Position numbers and translations under genes: made by a program. Below are positions 55,231 through 64,000 of a stretch of 64,000 nucleotides of DNA, in pieces. Position 1 is the stretch's first letter. Every line of letters starts with the position of its first letter. The DNA is from Adiantum capillus-veneris (taxonomy: Eukaryota; Streptophyta; Polypodiopsida; Polypodiales; Pteridaceae): positions 36,071,396 through 36,135,395 of the forward strand of contig CM043960.1 of the NCBI GenBank assembly GCA_014529385.2, in the 5' to 3' direction. Under the pieces are notes generated by a model, which was not told the origin of the DNA, made no database searches, and was given only the letters and a program-made list of their open reading frames with translations.

Positions 55231-55241
55231 AATCCCCCCTG
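55231..55241 (-). promoter_or_regulatory. Copia-C polypurine tract
   Basis: Minus strand CAGGGGGGATT abuts the 3' LTR; same motif as in Copia-B. Confidence 0.88.
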
Positions 55242-55305
55242 GAGTGATGCGGTGAACGAGAGCTGGCACATGAGTAAAGGGAAGTGCCATGCCCTGAGGA
55301 CAGGA

Positions 55306-58300
55306 TCAGTCCACAAAGGGGAGTAAGCCCAAAGCTTTGCGGAAAGCTTCAAGCTTCTCACGAGACAATGCCTTTGTGAAAAGATCTGCAAGGTTGTCCT
55401 GTGTTGGCACATAAGCCAAGCTGATCTCTCCTGCTGAGAGCCTCTCCCTGACATAGTGGTAATGCACCTCAATGTGCTTTGTGCGAGCATGAAAAACTGG
55501 GTTCCTCGCAACTGCCAATGCGCTCTGACTGTCAGTGTAGATAGTGTTGGCAGTGTCCTGTCCAACACCCAAGTCAGCCATAAGGCGTCTGAGCCATACA
55601 CACTCAACCGTAGCTGTGAAGACTGCCCTGTACTCAGCCTCACAACTCGAAGTGGCCACAGTAGGTTGCTTCTTGCTCAACCATGATATACATGAACTAC
55701 CAAGCATGAAACAAAAACCACTTGTGGACACTCGCGTGTCAAAACAACCAGCCCAATCTGAGTCCGAAAAAGCATGTAAGTCTGGCGGCAATGATCCCCC
55801 CTTGGGATAAAACAAGCCAAGATGTAAAGTGCCACTAAGGTAGCGGAAAATCCTCTTGACAGCCTGCCAATGCTTAGACCCTGGGCTATGCATAAATCTG
55901 TTGACCTGCGAGACTGCAAACTGAATATCTCGCCTCGTGTTGCATACATAAATGAGGCAGCCAACAGCAGTTTGGTAAAGAGTGACATCAGCAGGATCGC
56001 CAGCATCATGTAGACTCAACTTCAAACCTGTTTCCATGGGAGTGGCAATAGGTTTGCAATCCTCAAGTCCAAACTTACATAGCAATGTCTCTATGTAACT
56101 TTTCTGACACAAGGCAATACCACCATCACACTGCTTAAACTGTATACCCAAGTAATGATGCAACAGCCCCAAATCTTTCATCTTGAAAGTAGCATTCAAA
56201 TCAGCCTTAAATTCAGCAATATGTCTCTCATTTGGTCCAGTGATCAGCAAATCATCAACATAAAGAACCACAATGAGAAATACATCATCCTCACGCTTTA
56301 CATACAATGTGCTTTCTGTTGGACTGTTACGAAAGCTTCGTTTAACCAAATGAGTGTCAGCTTTCTCATACCAAGCACGAGGAGATTGCTTCAACCCATA
56401 CAAAGCCTTCTTACATTTGCACACTTTGTCCTCTTGTCCTTTTATGACAAAACCGCGAGGCTGCGTTACATAAACTTCCTCAAATATGTCACCATTCAAG
56501 AAAGCAGTAACAATGTCTGATTGATGTACATCCCAACCAAAATGAGCTGCCAATGCACATAGAAAACGTACAGTAGTCATACGACAAGTGGGAGCAAAAG
56601 TCTCTTCATAATCTATGCCTTTTTGTTGTGCATAACCCTTTGCAACAAGTCGAGCCTTATGGCGATCGATCTCACCATCCGGCTTGCGTTTCAACTTGTA
56701 AACCCACTTCGTACCAATGGCCTTTTTGCCAGGAGGCAAATCACATAAAGTCCATGTGTCATTCTCTATAAGTGCATCATATTCTGATTTCATGGTAGCA
56801 ATCCAATTTTCTGAATTCTGTGCTTCATCAAAAGACAGAGGCTCCTCAACATCATGTAAACTAGACACAGCCAAAGCATAACAATCTGATGCATAAGATG
56901 CATGGCGAGAGCCTGAACGAGTACGACTAGATAAAGGTGCATCCAATTTACTGTCACGCAAAGTGTGCACCAGCCATTTTGGCATACCTCTAGCCTGCTC
57001 ATTTTCAGCCCTTTCCTCATCAAGTACATCTGCATCAGTAATAGGCTGTTCTAAAACATTTTCAGAAACCCCCATAGGCTGTACATTTGCCTCATTGGAA
57101 CTTACATTTGTATTTCCACCACTGAAAAGAGGCAACAAAGTGTCATAAATGTCCTGTGAGCTTACATTACTGTCTCTAGTACATGACAGCAAGGGCTGAA
57201 CAGAATCTTCCACAAACACTACATCCCGTGAAACCAGAATACGTTTTGTTTGCGGATGATACAACCTGTAACCTTTGCTTTCAGCACTATAACCAACAAA
57301 AATACATTTGACAGCCTTATCATCCAATTTTCTGCGCTGCACTTGTGGCACCAAAGCATATGCCAAACAGCCAAAAACACGCATGTGCTCAATAGAAGGC
57401 TTTCTATCATGCCATGCTTCATATGGAGTAATAGACTGCAAAGCTTTCGTAGGACACCTGTTAAGTACATAAGTGGCACACATGATGGCCTCAAGCCAAA
57501 AAGAATGCGGCAAAGCTTGACTTTTGACCATACATCGTGCCATTTCCGTTAGTGACCTGTTTTTCCTCTCAGCAACACCATTTTGCTGAGGTGTATAAGG
57601 CACTGTACATTGGTGTTTTATCCCACGACTAGCCAGAAATGCATTAAATTCATGAGACATATACTCCCCCCCTCGATCGGAACGGAGGGTGCCCATAGTA
57701 CATTTTGAGACATTTTCAGCCATAGCCAAAAATTGTTTGAAGCACATAAAAACTTCGGACTTCGCTTTAAGCGGAAATACCCATGCATGCCTGGAGTAAT
57801 CATCAATGAAAGTCACGAAGTACAGGTAATTGCCCAAGGACGGAGTTTGCATGGGCCCACAAACATCACTATGCACAAGCTGCAACCTGCATGTGGCCCT
57901 AACTGAACCATCCTTTGGAAACTTAGAACGCTGCATTTTACCCAGAATACAGCCTTCACAAACATGTTTGACAGGTGCTTCAAGAGGCGGCAAAGAAGCA
58001 ACCATATCAGATTTCTGCAAACGCAGCAAACTGGCAAAATTCAGATGACCAAAACGTGCATGCCAAAGTTTTGCATCTGAAATAGCCCTTGAATCTGCAA
58101 CAGCATTTGCAAAATTTTGTCCACACTTGTCATACAAAGTGAGCTTATACAGCCCACGGCACAAAAGCCCATATGCAACAATTTCATCACCAAAATTGAG
58201 ATCATGAACTGTACATCTGTCATCCACAAATTTGACTACAAGTCCAAGTCTAGCAAGTGCGGCTACAGACAAGAGATTCTTCTTGATCCCAGGTACATAA

Positions 58301-59016
58301 AGTGCATCAACAAGTGTGAAGGAACTGCCATTAGCAGCAGTGAGCACAATCTTTCCAACTCCCTGAACTGGATAAGAGGCGTTGTTGGCACAAGTGACTG
58401 AATTCCCATGAGGGACAGACTCGAGAGAGGTAAACAATTCACGATGTGAGGTAATGTGCTTTGTAGCACCACTGTCGAAATACCACACATGTGAATCTGC
58501 AGCAACTGACAAGCATGCATCATGGACAGCAGGATTGTAAGTGCACTCTACGCTAAAAGCCCATTCTGCATCAACATCAGCATCACAATCTCCTTTCACA
58601 GAAGACTCAACAATGGCTGCATTTGTAGTGGAACCAGCATTTGCAGTGGAACCACCCTCTTTCTTCTTAGCCTCTTTGGCCTTGAACTTAGGACACGACT
58701 TGATCAAGTGATCATTGGCTTTACAATAATGGCAACGCATCTTCTTTTTGCCCTTATCACCAGAATTGCCAGACGAAGTGCTGCCAGCAGAAGCATTAGG
58801 AACAGAATTTTTGCCACTCGCAGCAGAACCATAAGAAGTGGCTGCATTACTGGTACCACCCTTTCTTTGAGAAGCAATAAAAGCCTGTTCAACTGCACGT
58901 TGCCTAGTCCTGTTTTTTCTAGAAAGTGACTCTTGCAACAGCAATGTGCATAATGCATCAAACTTGACAACTTCAGGATTTCCTTGGGTCACGAGTCTCC
59001 AAGTACTAGCAAAAGT
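55306..59016 (-). CDS. Copia-C pol: zinc knuckle, protease, integrase, RT, RNase H
   Basis: An open frame of about 1236 codons after the stop at 59017. Numbering from 58992 (a non-ATG codon, used only for counting): zinc knuckle C87-C100 (CHYCKANDHLIKSC); protease D173-S-G-A; integrase zinc site H311, H316, C345, C348; integrase catalytic D376, D439, E475 (D-x62-D-x35-E); integrase tail with KCIFVGYSAESKGYRLY at 562-578; RT with KARLVAKGYAQQ at 779-790 and YVDD at 911-914; RNase H DSDW near 1077-1080, CEAEY at 1117-1121, TDSQ at 1153-1156, and NLADLFTKAL near the end. All catalytic residues are present. It is fused to gag by design, so the missing start is expected. Copies the element RNA and inserts the DNA. 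Confidence 0.95.
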   Translation of the reverse strand, partial: TFASTWRLVTQGNPEVVKFDALCTLLLQESLSRKNRTRQRAVEQAFIASQRKGGTSNAATSYGSAASGKNSVPNASAGSTSSGNSGDKGKKKMRCHYCKANDHLIKSCPKFKAKEAKKKEGGSTANAGSTTNAAIVESSVKGDCDADVDAEWAFSVECTYNPAVHDACLSVAADSHVWYFDSGATKHITSHRELFTSLESVPHGNSVTCANNASYPVQGVGKIVLTAANGSSFTLVDALYVPGIKKNLLSVAALARLGLVVKFVDDRCTVHDLNFGDEIVAYGLLCRGLYKLTLYDKCGQNFANAVADSRAISDAKLWHARFGHLNFASLLRLQKSDMVASLPPLEAPVKHVCEGCILGKMQRSKFPKDGSVRATCRLQLVHSDVCGPMQTPSLGNYLYFVTFIDDYSRHAWVFPLKAKSEVFMCFKQFLAMAENVSKCTMGTLRSDRGGEYMSHEFNAFLASRGIKHQCTVPYTPQQNGVAERKNRSLTEMARCMVKSQALPHSFWLEAIMCATYVLNRCPTKALQSITPYEAWHDRKPSIEHMRVFGCLAYALVPQVQRRKLDDKAVKCIFVGYSAESKGYRLYHPQTKRILVSRDVVFVEDSVQPLLSCTRDSNVSSQDIYDTLLPLFSGGNTNVSSNEANVQPMGVSENVLEQPITDADVLDEERAENEQARGMPKWLVHTLRDSKLDAPLSSRTRSGSRHASYASDCYALAVSSLHDVEEPLSFDEAQNSENWIATMKSEYDALIENDTWTLCDLPPGKKAIGTKWVYKLKRKPDGEIDRHKARLVAKGYAQQKGIDYEETFAPTCRMTTVRFLCALAAHFGWDVHQSDIVTAFLNGDIFEEVYVTQPRGFVIKGQEDKVCKCKKALYGLKQSPRAWYEKADTHLVKRSFRNSPTESTLYVKREDDVFLIVVLYVDDLLITGPNERHIAEFKADLNATFKMKDLGLLHHYLGIQFKQCDGGIALCQKSYIETLLCKFGLEDCKPIATPMETGLKLSLHDAGDPADVTLYQTAVGCLIYVCNTRRDIQFAVSQVNRFMHSPGSKHWQAVKRIFRYLSGTLHLGLFYPKGGSLPPDLHAFSDSDWAGCFDTRVSTSGFCFMLGSSCISWLSKKQPTVATSSCEAEYRAVFTATVECVWLRRLMADLGVGQDTANTIYTDSQSALAVARNPVFHARTKHIEVHYHYVRERLSAGEISLAYVPTQDNLADLFTKALSREKLEAFRKALGLLPFVD

Positions 59017-59583
59017 CTAGTAGGAATCTGGTAAGGCATCAAGAACAGTCTGCACAAGGGAACTGTCCGAAATGACTTCACCTGCAGAAATGAGTTGCTC
59101 ATTGATATCCTTGACACTAGCAAGGAAAGTGTCCATATCATCTTCCTCATGCATAATCTTCGACTCTAGCTCTTTACGCAGCAAAGCAATTTTAGCCTCA
59201 TTGCGGCTTGCATAAAGACCTGCTAGAATATCCCAAGCCTGTTTTGCAGATTTTGCTGAACGGATGTGAGGAATAATGGTGCGCTTCACAGACAACGCAA
59301 TCAATGCATGAGCCTGCGCATCCTTAACATCCCTACGAGCTTGTTCTGCCGTAGGCAAAACAACTCTAACAGCTGCAATCCTTGCAGCAAGACCTGCAAC
59401 ATCCTCAACATCGCCTACATCTTCAGAACCAGGACGTACATCAATGCCCTGCACAATGTTCCAGACACCTTTTGACACAAGAACATGTTGCATCATATAA
59501 GCCCACATAGGGTAGTTGTCCCCATCCAACCTGTCCTCAACAGCAAACATCTTGAACACATCTGTGTTGTTGTTGTCAACCAT
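59017..59583 (-). CDS. Copia-C gag N-terminal part
   Basis: Starts MVDNNNTDVFKMFAVEDRLD at 59583. I prefer this to the in-frame Met at 59643 because Copia-B gag begins at the equivalent place. Contains WAYMMQHVLVSKGVWNIVQG, a segment with VKRTIIPHIRSAKSAKQAWD and LASVKDINEQLISAGEVI, the UBN2-type gag core. A TAG at 59017-59019, after LPDSY, separates it from pol in the same frame. Readthrough cannot be excluded, but a point mutation is simpler. Confidence 0.92.
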   Translation of the reverse strand: MVDNNNTDVFKMFAVEDRLDGDNYPMWAYMMQHVLVSKGVWNIVQGIDVRPGSEDVGDVEDVAGLAARIAAVRVVLPTAEQARRDVKDAQAHALIALSVKRTIIPHIRSAKSAKQAWDILAGLYASRNEAKIALLRKELESKIMHEEDDMDTFLASVKDINEQLISAGEVISDSSLVQTVLDALPDSY

Positions 59584-59931
59584 GGTAAATGCTGCACCTG
59601 ATGTGAAAACTGCCCGAAAATAGGAGAAATGGAGCGGGAACAACTTGTGCTATATAGCACAAACCGTAGAAGACTATAAGGCACCTGTTATGCAGAAAAC
59701 GGCACTGACAGAAAATCTGCACAAAATGACGAAATAGCCTGTGCAGTACTGCCCGTAGTGGAAACGGAGGCCGAAATGAGCCCAAATCAAAATTCTGGGT
59801 AGACCAAGCTCTTTGAGCCTTCCCAAAATATTTGTCGACCTGCGAACGCTCGCCAAAGCTCACTGAAATCGGAGAAAGTGAGCAGGCGTGTGCTGGAGCA
59901 GCTGGCGACTAAGCCCGGGAGGACGTGACCT
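59584..59931. other. Copia-C leader
   Basis: Untranslated 348 bases between gag and PBS. No conserved ORF; would carry dimerisation and packaging signals by analogy. Confidence 0.65.
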
Positions 59932-59943
59932 GCTCTGATACCA
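59932..59943 (-). promoter_or_regulatory. Copia-C primer-binding site (tRNA-iMet)
   Basis: GCTCTGATACCA, exact reverse complement of TGGTATCAGAGC, two bases from the 5' LTR. Confidence 0.95.
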
Positions 59944-59945
59944 AT

Positions 59946-60172
59946 TGTTGGAATTAGGGTTGCAAAGAAACACACACAGCTTGGAGAAGACGAAGGAAGC
60001 TCAAGGCACACAATAGAGAGTGTGTTACTTAGTGTGCAATGGAAAGATAGATAGCCCTAGAGTGATGGGCGTATATACAATGCACGGGGGAAAAAACCTC
60101 CTAAAGAGGGAAAAAATGCCCCGGCGGTCCTAGTGTGTTCACACACATCACTACCACATGTATATGGTAACA
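59946..60172 (-). repeat. Copia-C 5' LTR
   Basis: 227 bp, identical to the 3' LTR except at 59965. Confidence 0.95.
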
Positions 60173-60177
60173 ATTAC

Positions 60178-60310
60178 AGGTAGCCATATTGAGCACATTC
60201 GCAATACTATGGAGACCTTAGCTAAGGAGTTTGAGATGACAGATCTCGGCTTGCTTTATTCTTTTGTTGGATTGGAGGTATGGGTGCGGGAGTACGAGGG
60301 CTTGCTACGG
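60178..60310 (+). pseudogene. Copia RT relic, right half
   Basis: Continuation of 54426-55003 after Copia-C: SHIEHIRNTMETLAKEFEMT, then DLGLLYSFVGLEVWVRE, the conserved Copia RT segment that follows YVDD (pattern FEMxDLGxLxxFLGLE). Homology ends near 60310. Confidence 0.85.
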
Positions 60311-60839
60311 ATGCGTCCGGCACGGCTTGGTACGTATGTGACCAGAACGCGAAAATGGAGCCCGAAACAGTAAATTGCAGCCTGCTGTGTATTTTTGCAG
60401 GTTTAGGGTTTTGACCCTAATCGATCCCTAATACCCTCTGGAGCTTCGGGGAAGCAAGGAGATCACAATACAGGTGATCTGGTGCATCTTTGGGGCAGAA
60501 AACAGAGATTTCAGCGAGCTGCAGATTCTCGCCATGTTTGGGAAAGTGCTTGTATGCGCCGGGAAAGTCACCTTTTACATGGGGATTTTGTTTGTGAACC
60601 CTCCTGCTGTGATTATACTCCTGAAATCGGGCTAGAGTAGGTCATTTTCAGCCCGGTAAAAGCGGGACGGCTTGTAGGAACTTGTAGGTTTTTTCCAAGG
60701 GGTGCTAGTCTTTGGGGCCTATAGGCCCTAGGGTGTCGCTGTCTGCTTGGAAACATTCTAGCTCAGAGGCCATGCTTTGTTTGAAGTGTTAATTCCAATC
60801 ATCGGTTTATTCGTGAAGTTTCTGTGTCGTAAAGTCAAC
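60311..60839. other. Non-coding stretch, nothing recognised
   Basis: GC-richer than most of the window. Contains GGCCTATAGGCC (60718-60729), a 12-bp perfect palindrome. No ORF or LTR ends could be fixed. Confidence 0.4.
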
Positions 60840-61400
60840 TAAAGAATCGGATGAAAGCTAAAGTCTACTGCCCTACGGGCTGGTTTCAACAGCCCTATAC
60901 TCCGCCTCTATGGATGATAAGGCAATTGTAGGCTGTTTCCTACTGCTCCATGGATTGAGCCAAAAGAAAAGGTGTAACCTATAGTCAACCGTTGTCCATT
61001 TGAATGTCCACCCCAATCTGAATCACTTCGTCCTCGAAGAATGATCTCGAAGTCCGTAACTCCACCTACATAGAGAATGCCTAACGACTTTTGACTGCTT
61101 TATACTGCACAGTCCAAAGAGCCTCCCCCATATGTGACTTGGCAGGTCTCTGCATAAACAAACTGAGAAGTCCCATCCAAAAACTGACATCAAAATAGGT
61201 GTTGAGTACCAAATAAGAGAATTGACTAGCTTCCGATAACTTGCAGTATGGACTACATTTGAGGGGTCATACTGTGACAACTTCTAGTTGGGATCCATAG
61301 GATATGAGATAGGTTTACACTCAGTCATACCAAATGCTTCCAACAACTCTTGGACATAGCGCTACTGAGAGAGAAAGATGCCCCTCTCTATTTGCTGTAG
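60840..61400 (-). pseudogene. Copia RT end and RNase H relic
   Basis: The minus frame 61023-61280 reads SQYDPSNVVHTASYRKLVNS, corresponding to the Copia segment before RNase H (Y-R-x-L-V-G-S-L-I-Y-L). To the left, minus-strand text around 60990-61030 resembles SDSDWGG and SNGQR, and about 60860-60920 the A-x-S-S-x-E-A-E region. Many frameshifts and stops. Confidence 0.65.
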
Positions 61401-61607
61401 GGCTACTTGCCCTTTGAATTGGGACGAGAACCCATACAACTGTACATACAGATGAAAAGCCCTTGAGCTGGGCATTACGATTCTGTATTGAAAGGGGGAG
61501 AGAGGTAGGAGAGAGCGGAATCATCGTGCAACATAGAACAGGGGAGAAGGCAAGCTTTCCATTAAAGCTGTGATCACTTGCACTCACTGCTCACACACAC
61601 TATGGTC
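61401..61607. other. Short gap between Copia and Gypsy relics
   Basis: No recognisable feature. The junction between the two relics is not marked by repeats. Confidence 0.35.
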
Positions 61608-62429
61608 TCACAATGAAGCTCCAGCAACCCAAATCGATCCCCTTCGGTGACAATCAACAACCTTTTTCTGCTTTGCTTGAGTCTTCTCCAAGGCAAGCTT
61701 GATTTTCTTGTACATTTCATCCATATTCTCAACATATCGATTTGCTTCAAAAATTTTGTCTTTTGTGTGCAAAATGGGAGGAATCTTTTTGCCACCCTCA
61801 ACAATCTCAAAAGGTGCCTTTCCTGTTGATGAATGCACTGTATTGTTGTACGCATACTCAAGCATGGGTCGATACTTTTCCCACTTGCCCTTATTATTTG
61901 ACATATAGCATTTTAGTAGATCTAAGACATTAGAATTAGCCTCTTCTAACTGTCCATCAGGTTGTGGACGAAATGAGGAGGAAAACTTGAGCGTGGTGCC
62001 CATGTTTTAAAACAAGCCTCTCCAAAATAGGCTCGTCATACGAGAATCACGATCACTGACAATAGACTGTGGCATACCATGGTACTTGAACACATTGTAC
62101 ATGAACAACCGTGCCATCTGATCAGACTTTATCGTCTTCCTGACAGGATTAAAGTAGGCCTGCTTGCTGAACTTGCAAATAATGGTCCATATACCATCAT
62201 TCCTTGTCAGCGTTCTTGGAAGATCAGAGAGAAAATCCATAGCAATAGTCACAAATTGATCAGACTTTATCGTCTTCCTGACAGGATTAAAGTAGGCCTG
62301 CTTGCTGAACTTGCAAATAATGGTCCATATACCATCATTCCTTGTCAGCGTTCTTGGAAGATCAGAGAGAAAATCCATAGCAATAGTCACAAATTGCTGA
62401 CGTGTCAAAGCCCTGAAGAATGGAGCCAA
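61608..62429 (-). pseudogene. Gypsy integrase fragment with internal duplication
   Basis: The frame 62007-62429 contains the core twice: FVTIAMDFLSDLPRTLTRND then IWTIICKFSKQAYFNPVRKT, followed once by MARLFMYNVFKYHGMPQSIV and SDRDSRMTSLFWRGLF. After a frame change near 62005, 61608-62003 reads SSFRPQPDGQLEEANSNVLD (catalytic Glu region) and LEYAYNNTVHSSTGKAPFEI. The fragment has no RT, gag or LTR attached. Its family differs from Gypsy-1 and Gypsy-2. Confidence 0.88.
62121..62396. repeat. Perfect 138-bp tandem duplication (2 copies)
   Basis: 62121-62258 and 62259-62396 read identically from ATCAGACTTTATC to CACAAATTG. The unit is exactly 46 codons and keeps the integrase frame. Confidence 0.97.
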
Positions 62430-62510
62430 CTTGCAGATCTTGGCTGAGGGGCCTAAATACTAAGAAGAAGAAGTAACAGAAGAAGAAGTCATACCAACTT
62501 ATGGGGACCC
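62430..62510. other. Junction DNA before the last Gypsy LTR
   Basis: A GAAGAAGAAG-type purine repeat at about 62463-62489. No other feature. Confidence 0.4.
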
Positions 62511-63026
62511 TGTCCGATGGGGCCCCAGCGACGTAAAGGAATTAAAATAAAGCAGGACCCCCCCACACACACACACATATCAAGACTTGTGCAAAACTGA
62601 TGACGTGGCAGCTATACGGACGCTCTGCGTTTTGCGTTGATTGTTGACGTGGCAGTTGTACGGAATTCCGTGATTTATGCTGGCAGCTTTTTGGCATTGC
62701 TTTTGGACCAGAAGCTTTTGAGTGTGAAGGCTTTTTATGTAAAACTACCTTTGGGGCCTAGGGCCTTTAAATATGAGGCCATGGGCTCATTCTCTGGCAT
62801 GCTTCCTGGAGAAGGTGCAGAGTTTGGAGTACCGGCTTGTACTATGTGGATGCAATATAAAGAAATACCGAAAACGGTGCCAAGGTTTGGAGCCAATACT
62901 CTCTGGGGTGGAATCTTGCCACTCTGTGTCGCGCTCTCTCTCTCTCTCAGTTCAATTGTTATTGAAGTGCTAAAAGTCTGTTCAGTCTGTTCTTTTCTAT
63001 GTGCACGTGGTGCCCGTCTTGTGACA
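62511..63026 (+). repeat. Gypsy-D 5' LTR (start tentative)
   Basis: The right end is fixed by TGACA at 63022-63026, one base before the PBS. The left end is a guess at TGTCCGATGG (62511), as the partner LTR lies outside the window. Inside are two TGACGTGGCAG motifs (62601, 62645), a TATA-like TATAAA at 62856-62861 and a CT-rich stretch (62935-62948). Confidence 0.5.
62601..62665 (+). promoter_or_regulatory. Paired TGACGTGGCAG elements in the LTR
   Basis: TGACGTGGCAGCTATACGG at 62601 and TGACGTGGCAGTTGTACGG at 62645, 44 bp apart. TGACGT with an ACGT core is the known binding motif of plant bZIP (TGA/GBF-type) factors. The position about 200-250 bp upstream of a TATA-like box would fit an LTR enhancer. 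Function is inference. Confidence 0.5.
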
Positions 63027-63027
63027 A

Positions 63028-63039
63028 TGGTATCAGAGC
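63028..63039 (+). promoter_or_regulatory. Gypsy-D primer-binding site (tRNA-iMet)
   Basis: TGGTATCAGAGC, an exact match, one base after the LTR end. Confidence 0.93.
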
Positions 63040-63250
63040 ATTAGGAGTGTGCTTTTTTGAAAGCATACCGGTCCCACAAAAGAGCAGACAGAGCAAACCA
63101 GAGACTTATGGAATTTATTTGAGGTATCTTTGGCCTCCGATCCCGAACTTATTAGCCACTCCCACCCTTACTTCATTGCGCATCGGGCGCGCTCCGCTCC
63201 CGTCTCCATCGCTCTGTCTTACAGGGCATAAGCCATAAAGAACCCAAGAC

Positions 63251-64000
63251 ATGGAATTCATGGATTCAACAATATTTGCAGTTTTTGCTCAACGAGCTTC
63301 ACGACATTCTTTCGCGGCATCCTCAGCAGAATCTTCCGATGCTGTAAAGTTTTCAACAATTTTTGAACCACATGTTACCCCCTTTGATGCCCCAAGTCAT
63401 ACCTCCTCCTCCGGCAGCAGAAAGTACGAGAGCTTCCAACGGGCAACCTTCTTAGCCGTCTGTTCCGATCGGGGGAGTTTTCAGGAATGTGGTGCAGCCA
63501 TCTGACCCAGTGCAAACCGCCTTTGCCACCGCCATTGCCCCCACCTCCATTACCACCACCGCCACTAGGCTACAATGGTTGGAGCCCATATGGATACCCT
63601 TATTATCCATATCCGGGATATGCGCCTAACCAACCCAAAGATTTCAAAAATGGCGGCACGACAGTCAAATTTTTCCGGGGTGAAAGATCGCAAGAAAGCA
63701 TTGCAGGTCCTACAGCAATTCGACAACATCTATGCTTTGGGGAACTATACAGAAGAATCCAAGATTTCTCGAGCAACGGGATTTCTTAAAGATAATGCTA
63801 TGCAATGGTGGAGTTCAATCGTGACGCAACCGCATGCTCCAAGGACTTGGCAAGCTTTCAACACAGTTTTTGCACGTAGTTACATGACTTCGATCTTTGA
63901 AGTCCGGATTTTGGCAGAGTGGGGCAACTTGAAAATGCTTGCCACCGAAACCGTGGACGACTATAACCAAAGGTTTCTCGACGTGTACCTTCCAGTGTCC
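63251..64000 (+). pseudogene. Gypsy-D gag, 5' part, runs off the window
   Basis: Reading moves between frames: an unassigned start at 63251-63505, a Pro-rich then Tyr/Pro-rich segment at 63510-63670 (PPLPPPLPPPPLPPPP, then YGYPYYPYPGYAPNQP), then the gag core from about 63692 to the window end (QQFDNIYALGNYTEESKISR, AMQWWSSIVTQPHAPRTWQA, TVDDYNQRFLDVY). The core belongs to the Retrotrans_gag type, like HFQKSARQWW in Gypsy-1. At least two frameshifts lie between the start and the core, unless the true start is in the middle frame. Confidence 0.8.

Larger units (their letters stand above)
55004..60172 (-). mobile_element. Copia-C: young, nearly intact Ty1/Copia element
   Basis: 5169 bp in minus orientation: 3' LTR 55004-55230, PPT, polyprotein 55306-59583, leader, PBS 59932-59943, 5' LTR 59946-60172. 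ATTAC at 54999-55003 and 60173-60177 is a perfect 5-bp target duplication. The two 227-bp LTRs differ at a single position (G at 55023, A at 59965). The polyprotein has one in-frame stop. It belongs to a family related to Copia-B (shared PPT, similar gag and pol). Confidence 0.96.

Noticed and set aside
59017-59019. TAG between Copia-C gag and pol as a programmed readthrough site
   Set aside because: It falls inside the gag core rather than at a gag-pol border, and Copia-B has a sense codon at the aligned position, so mutation is more likely; not fully excluded.

Overview
The window is a heterochromatin-like stretch of a land-plant nuclear genome built almost entirely of LTR retrotransposons. 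The plant assignment rests on primer-binding sites (PBS) of the form TGGTATCAGAGC, complementary to the 3' end of plant initiator tRNA-Met, found next to four LTR families, together with a Ty3/Gypsy chromovirus whose pol ends in a chromodomain and several Ty1/Copia polyproteins. The species cannot be named from the sequence. No intact cellular gene, tRNA, rRNA, CRISPR array or bacterial feature was found. LAYOUT. 1-5911: AT-rich non-coding DNA with a TAGCTAT-rich block (1-600) and a possible Copia 3' LTR near 3.9 kb. 5912-19339: remains of an old plus-strand Copia (Copia-A; candidate 5' LTR 5912-6117, gag-RT-RNase H 16.2-19.0 kb, 3' LTR 19131-19339), split by a minus-strand chromovirus, Gypsy-1 (6220-15120, 4-bp target duplication AATT). 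19340-30228: degraded DNA with pieces of an older minus-strand Gypsy (integrase about 22.0-23.1 kb, RT 26.4-28.0 kb, gag 28.9-30.2 kb), direct repeats and a (CT)57 tract. 30233-44975: Gypsy-2, same family as Gypsy-1 (target duplication AAAC), whose RT is split by a minus-strand Copia array, Copia-B (34160-40479), arranged LTR - internal - LTR - truncated internal. 44976-48929: non-coding DNA with a 332-bp tandem duplication, microsatellites and one weak candidate cellular gene fragment. 48930-53304: a complete short LTR element (target duplication ATACA) with PBS and PPT but no recognisable gag or pol, encoding instead coiled-coil and His/Asp-rich ORFs. 53305-54425: minus-strand Copia gag relic holding a 132-bp hAT-like MITE with an 8-bp duplication. 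54426-60310: plus-strand Copia RT relic split by Copia-C (55004-60172), a very young minus-strand Copia (LTRs differ at 1 of 227 positions, target duplication ATTAC, one stop in an otherwise open polyprotein). 60840-62429: minus-strand Copia RNase H relic and a Gypsy integrase fragment with a perfect 138-bp in-frame duplication. About 62511-64000: 5' end of another plus-strand Gypsy (LTR, PBS, gag), cut by the window edge. HOW THE PARTS RELATE. The genes do not form a host pathway. Within each element gag would form the particle, protease/RT/RNase H would copy the RNA from the tRNA primer and polypurine tract, and integrase (with a chromodomain in the chromoviruses) would insert the copy. Nesting gives a relative order: Copia-A is older than Gypsy-1; Gypsy-2 is older than Copia-B; the 54.4-kb Copia relic is older than Copia-C. 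The best candidate for something undescribed is the non-autonomous LTR element at 48.9-53.3 kb and its unusual ORFs.
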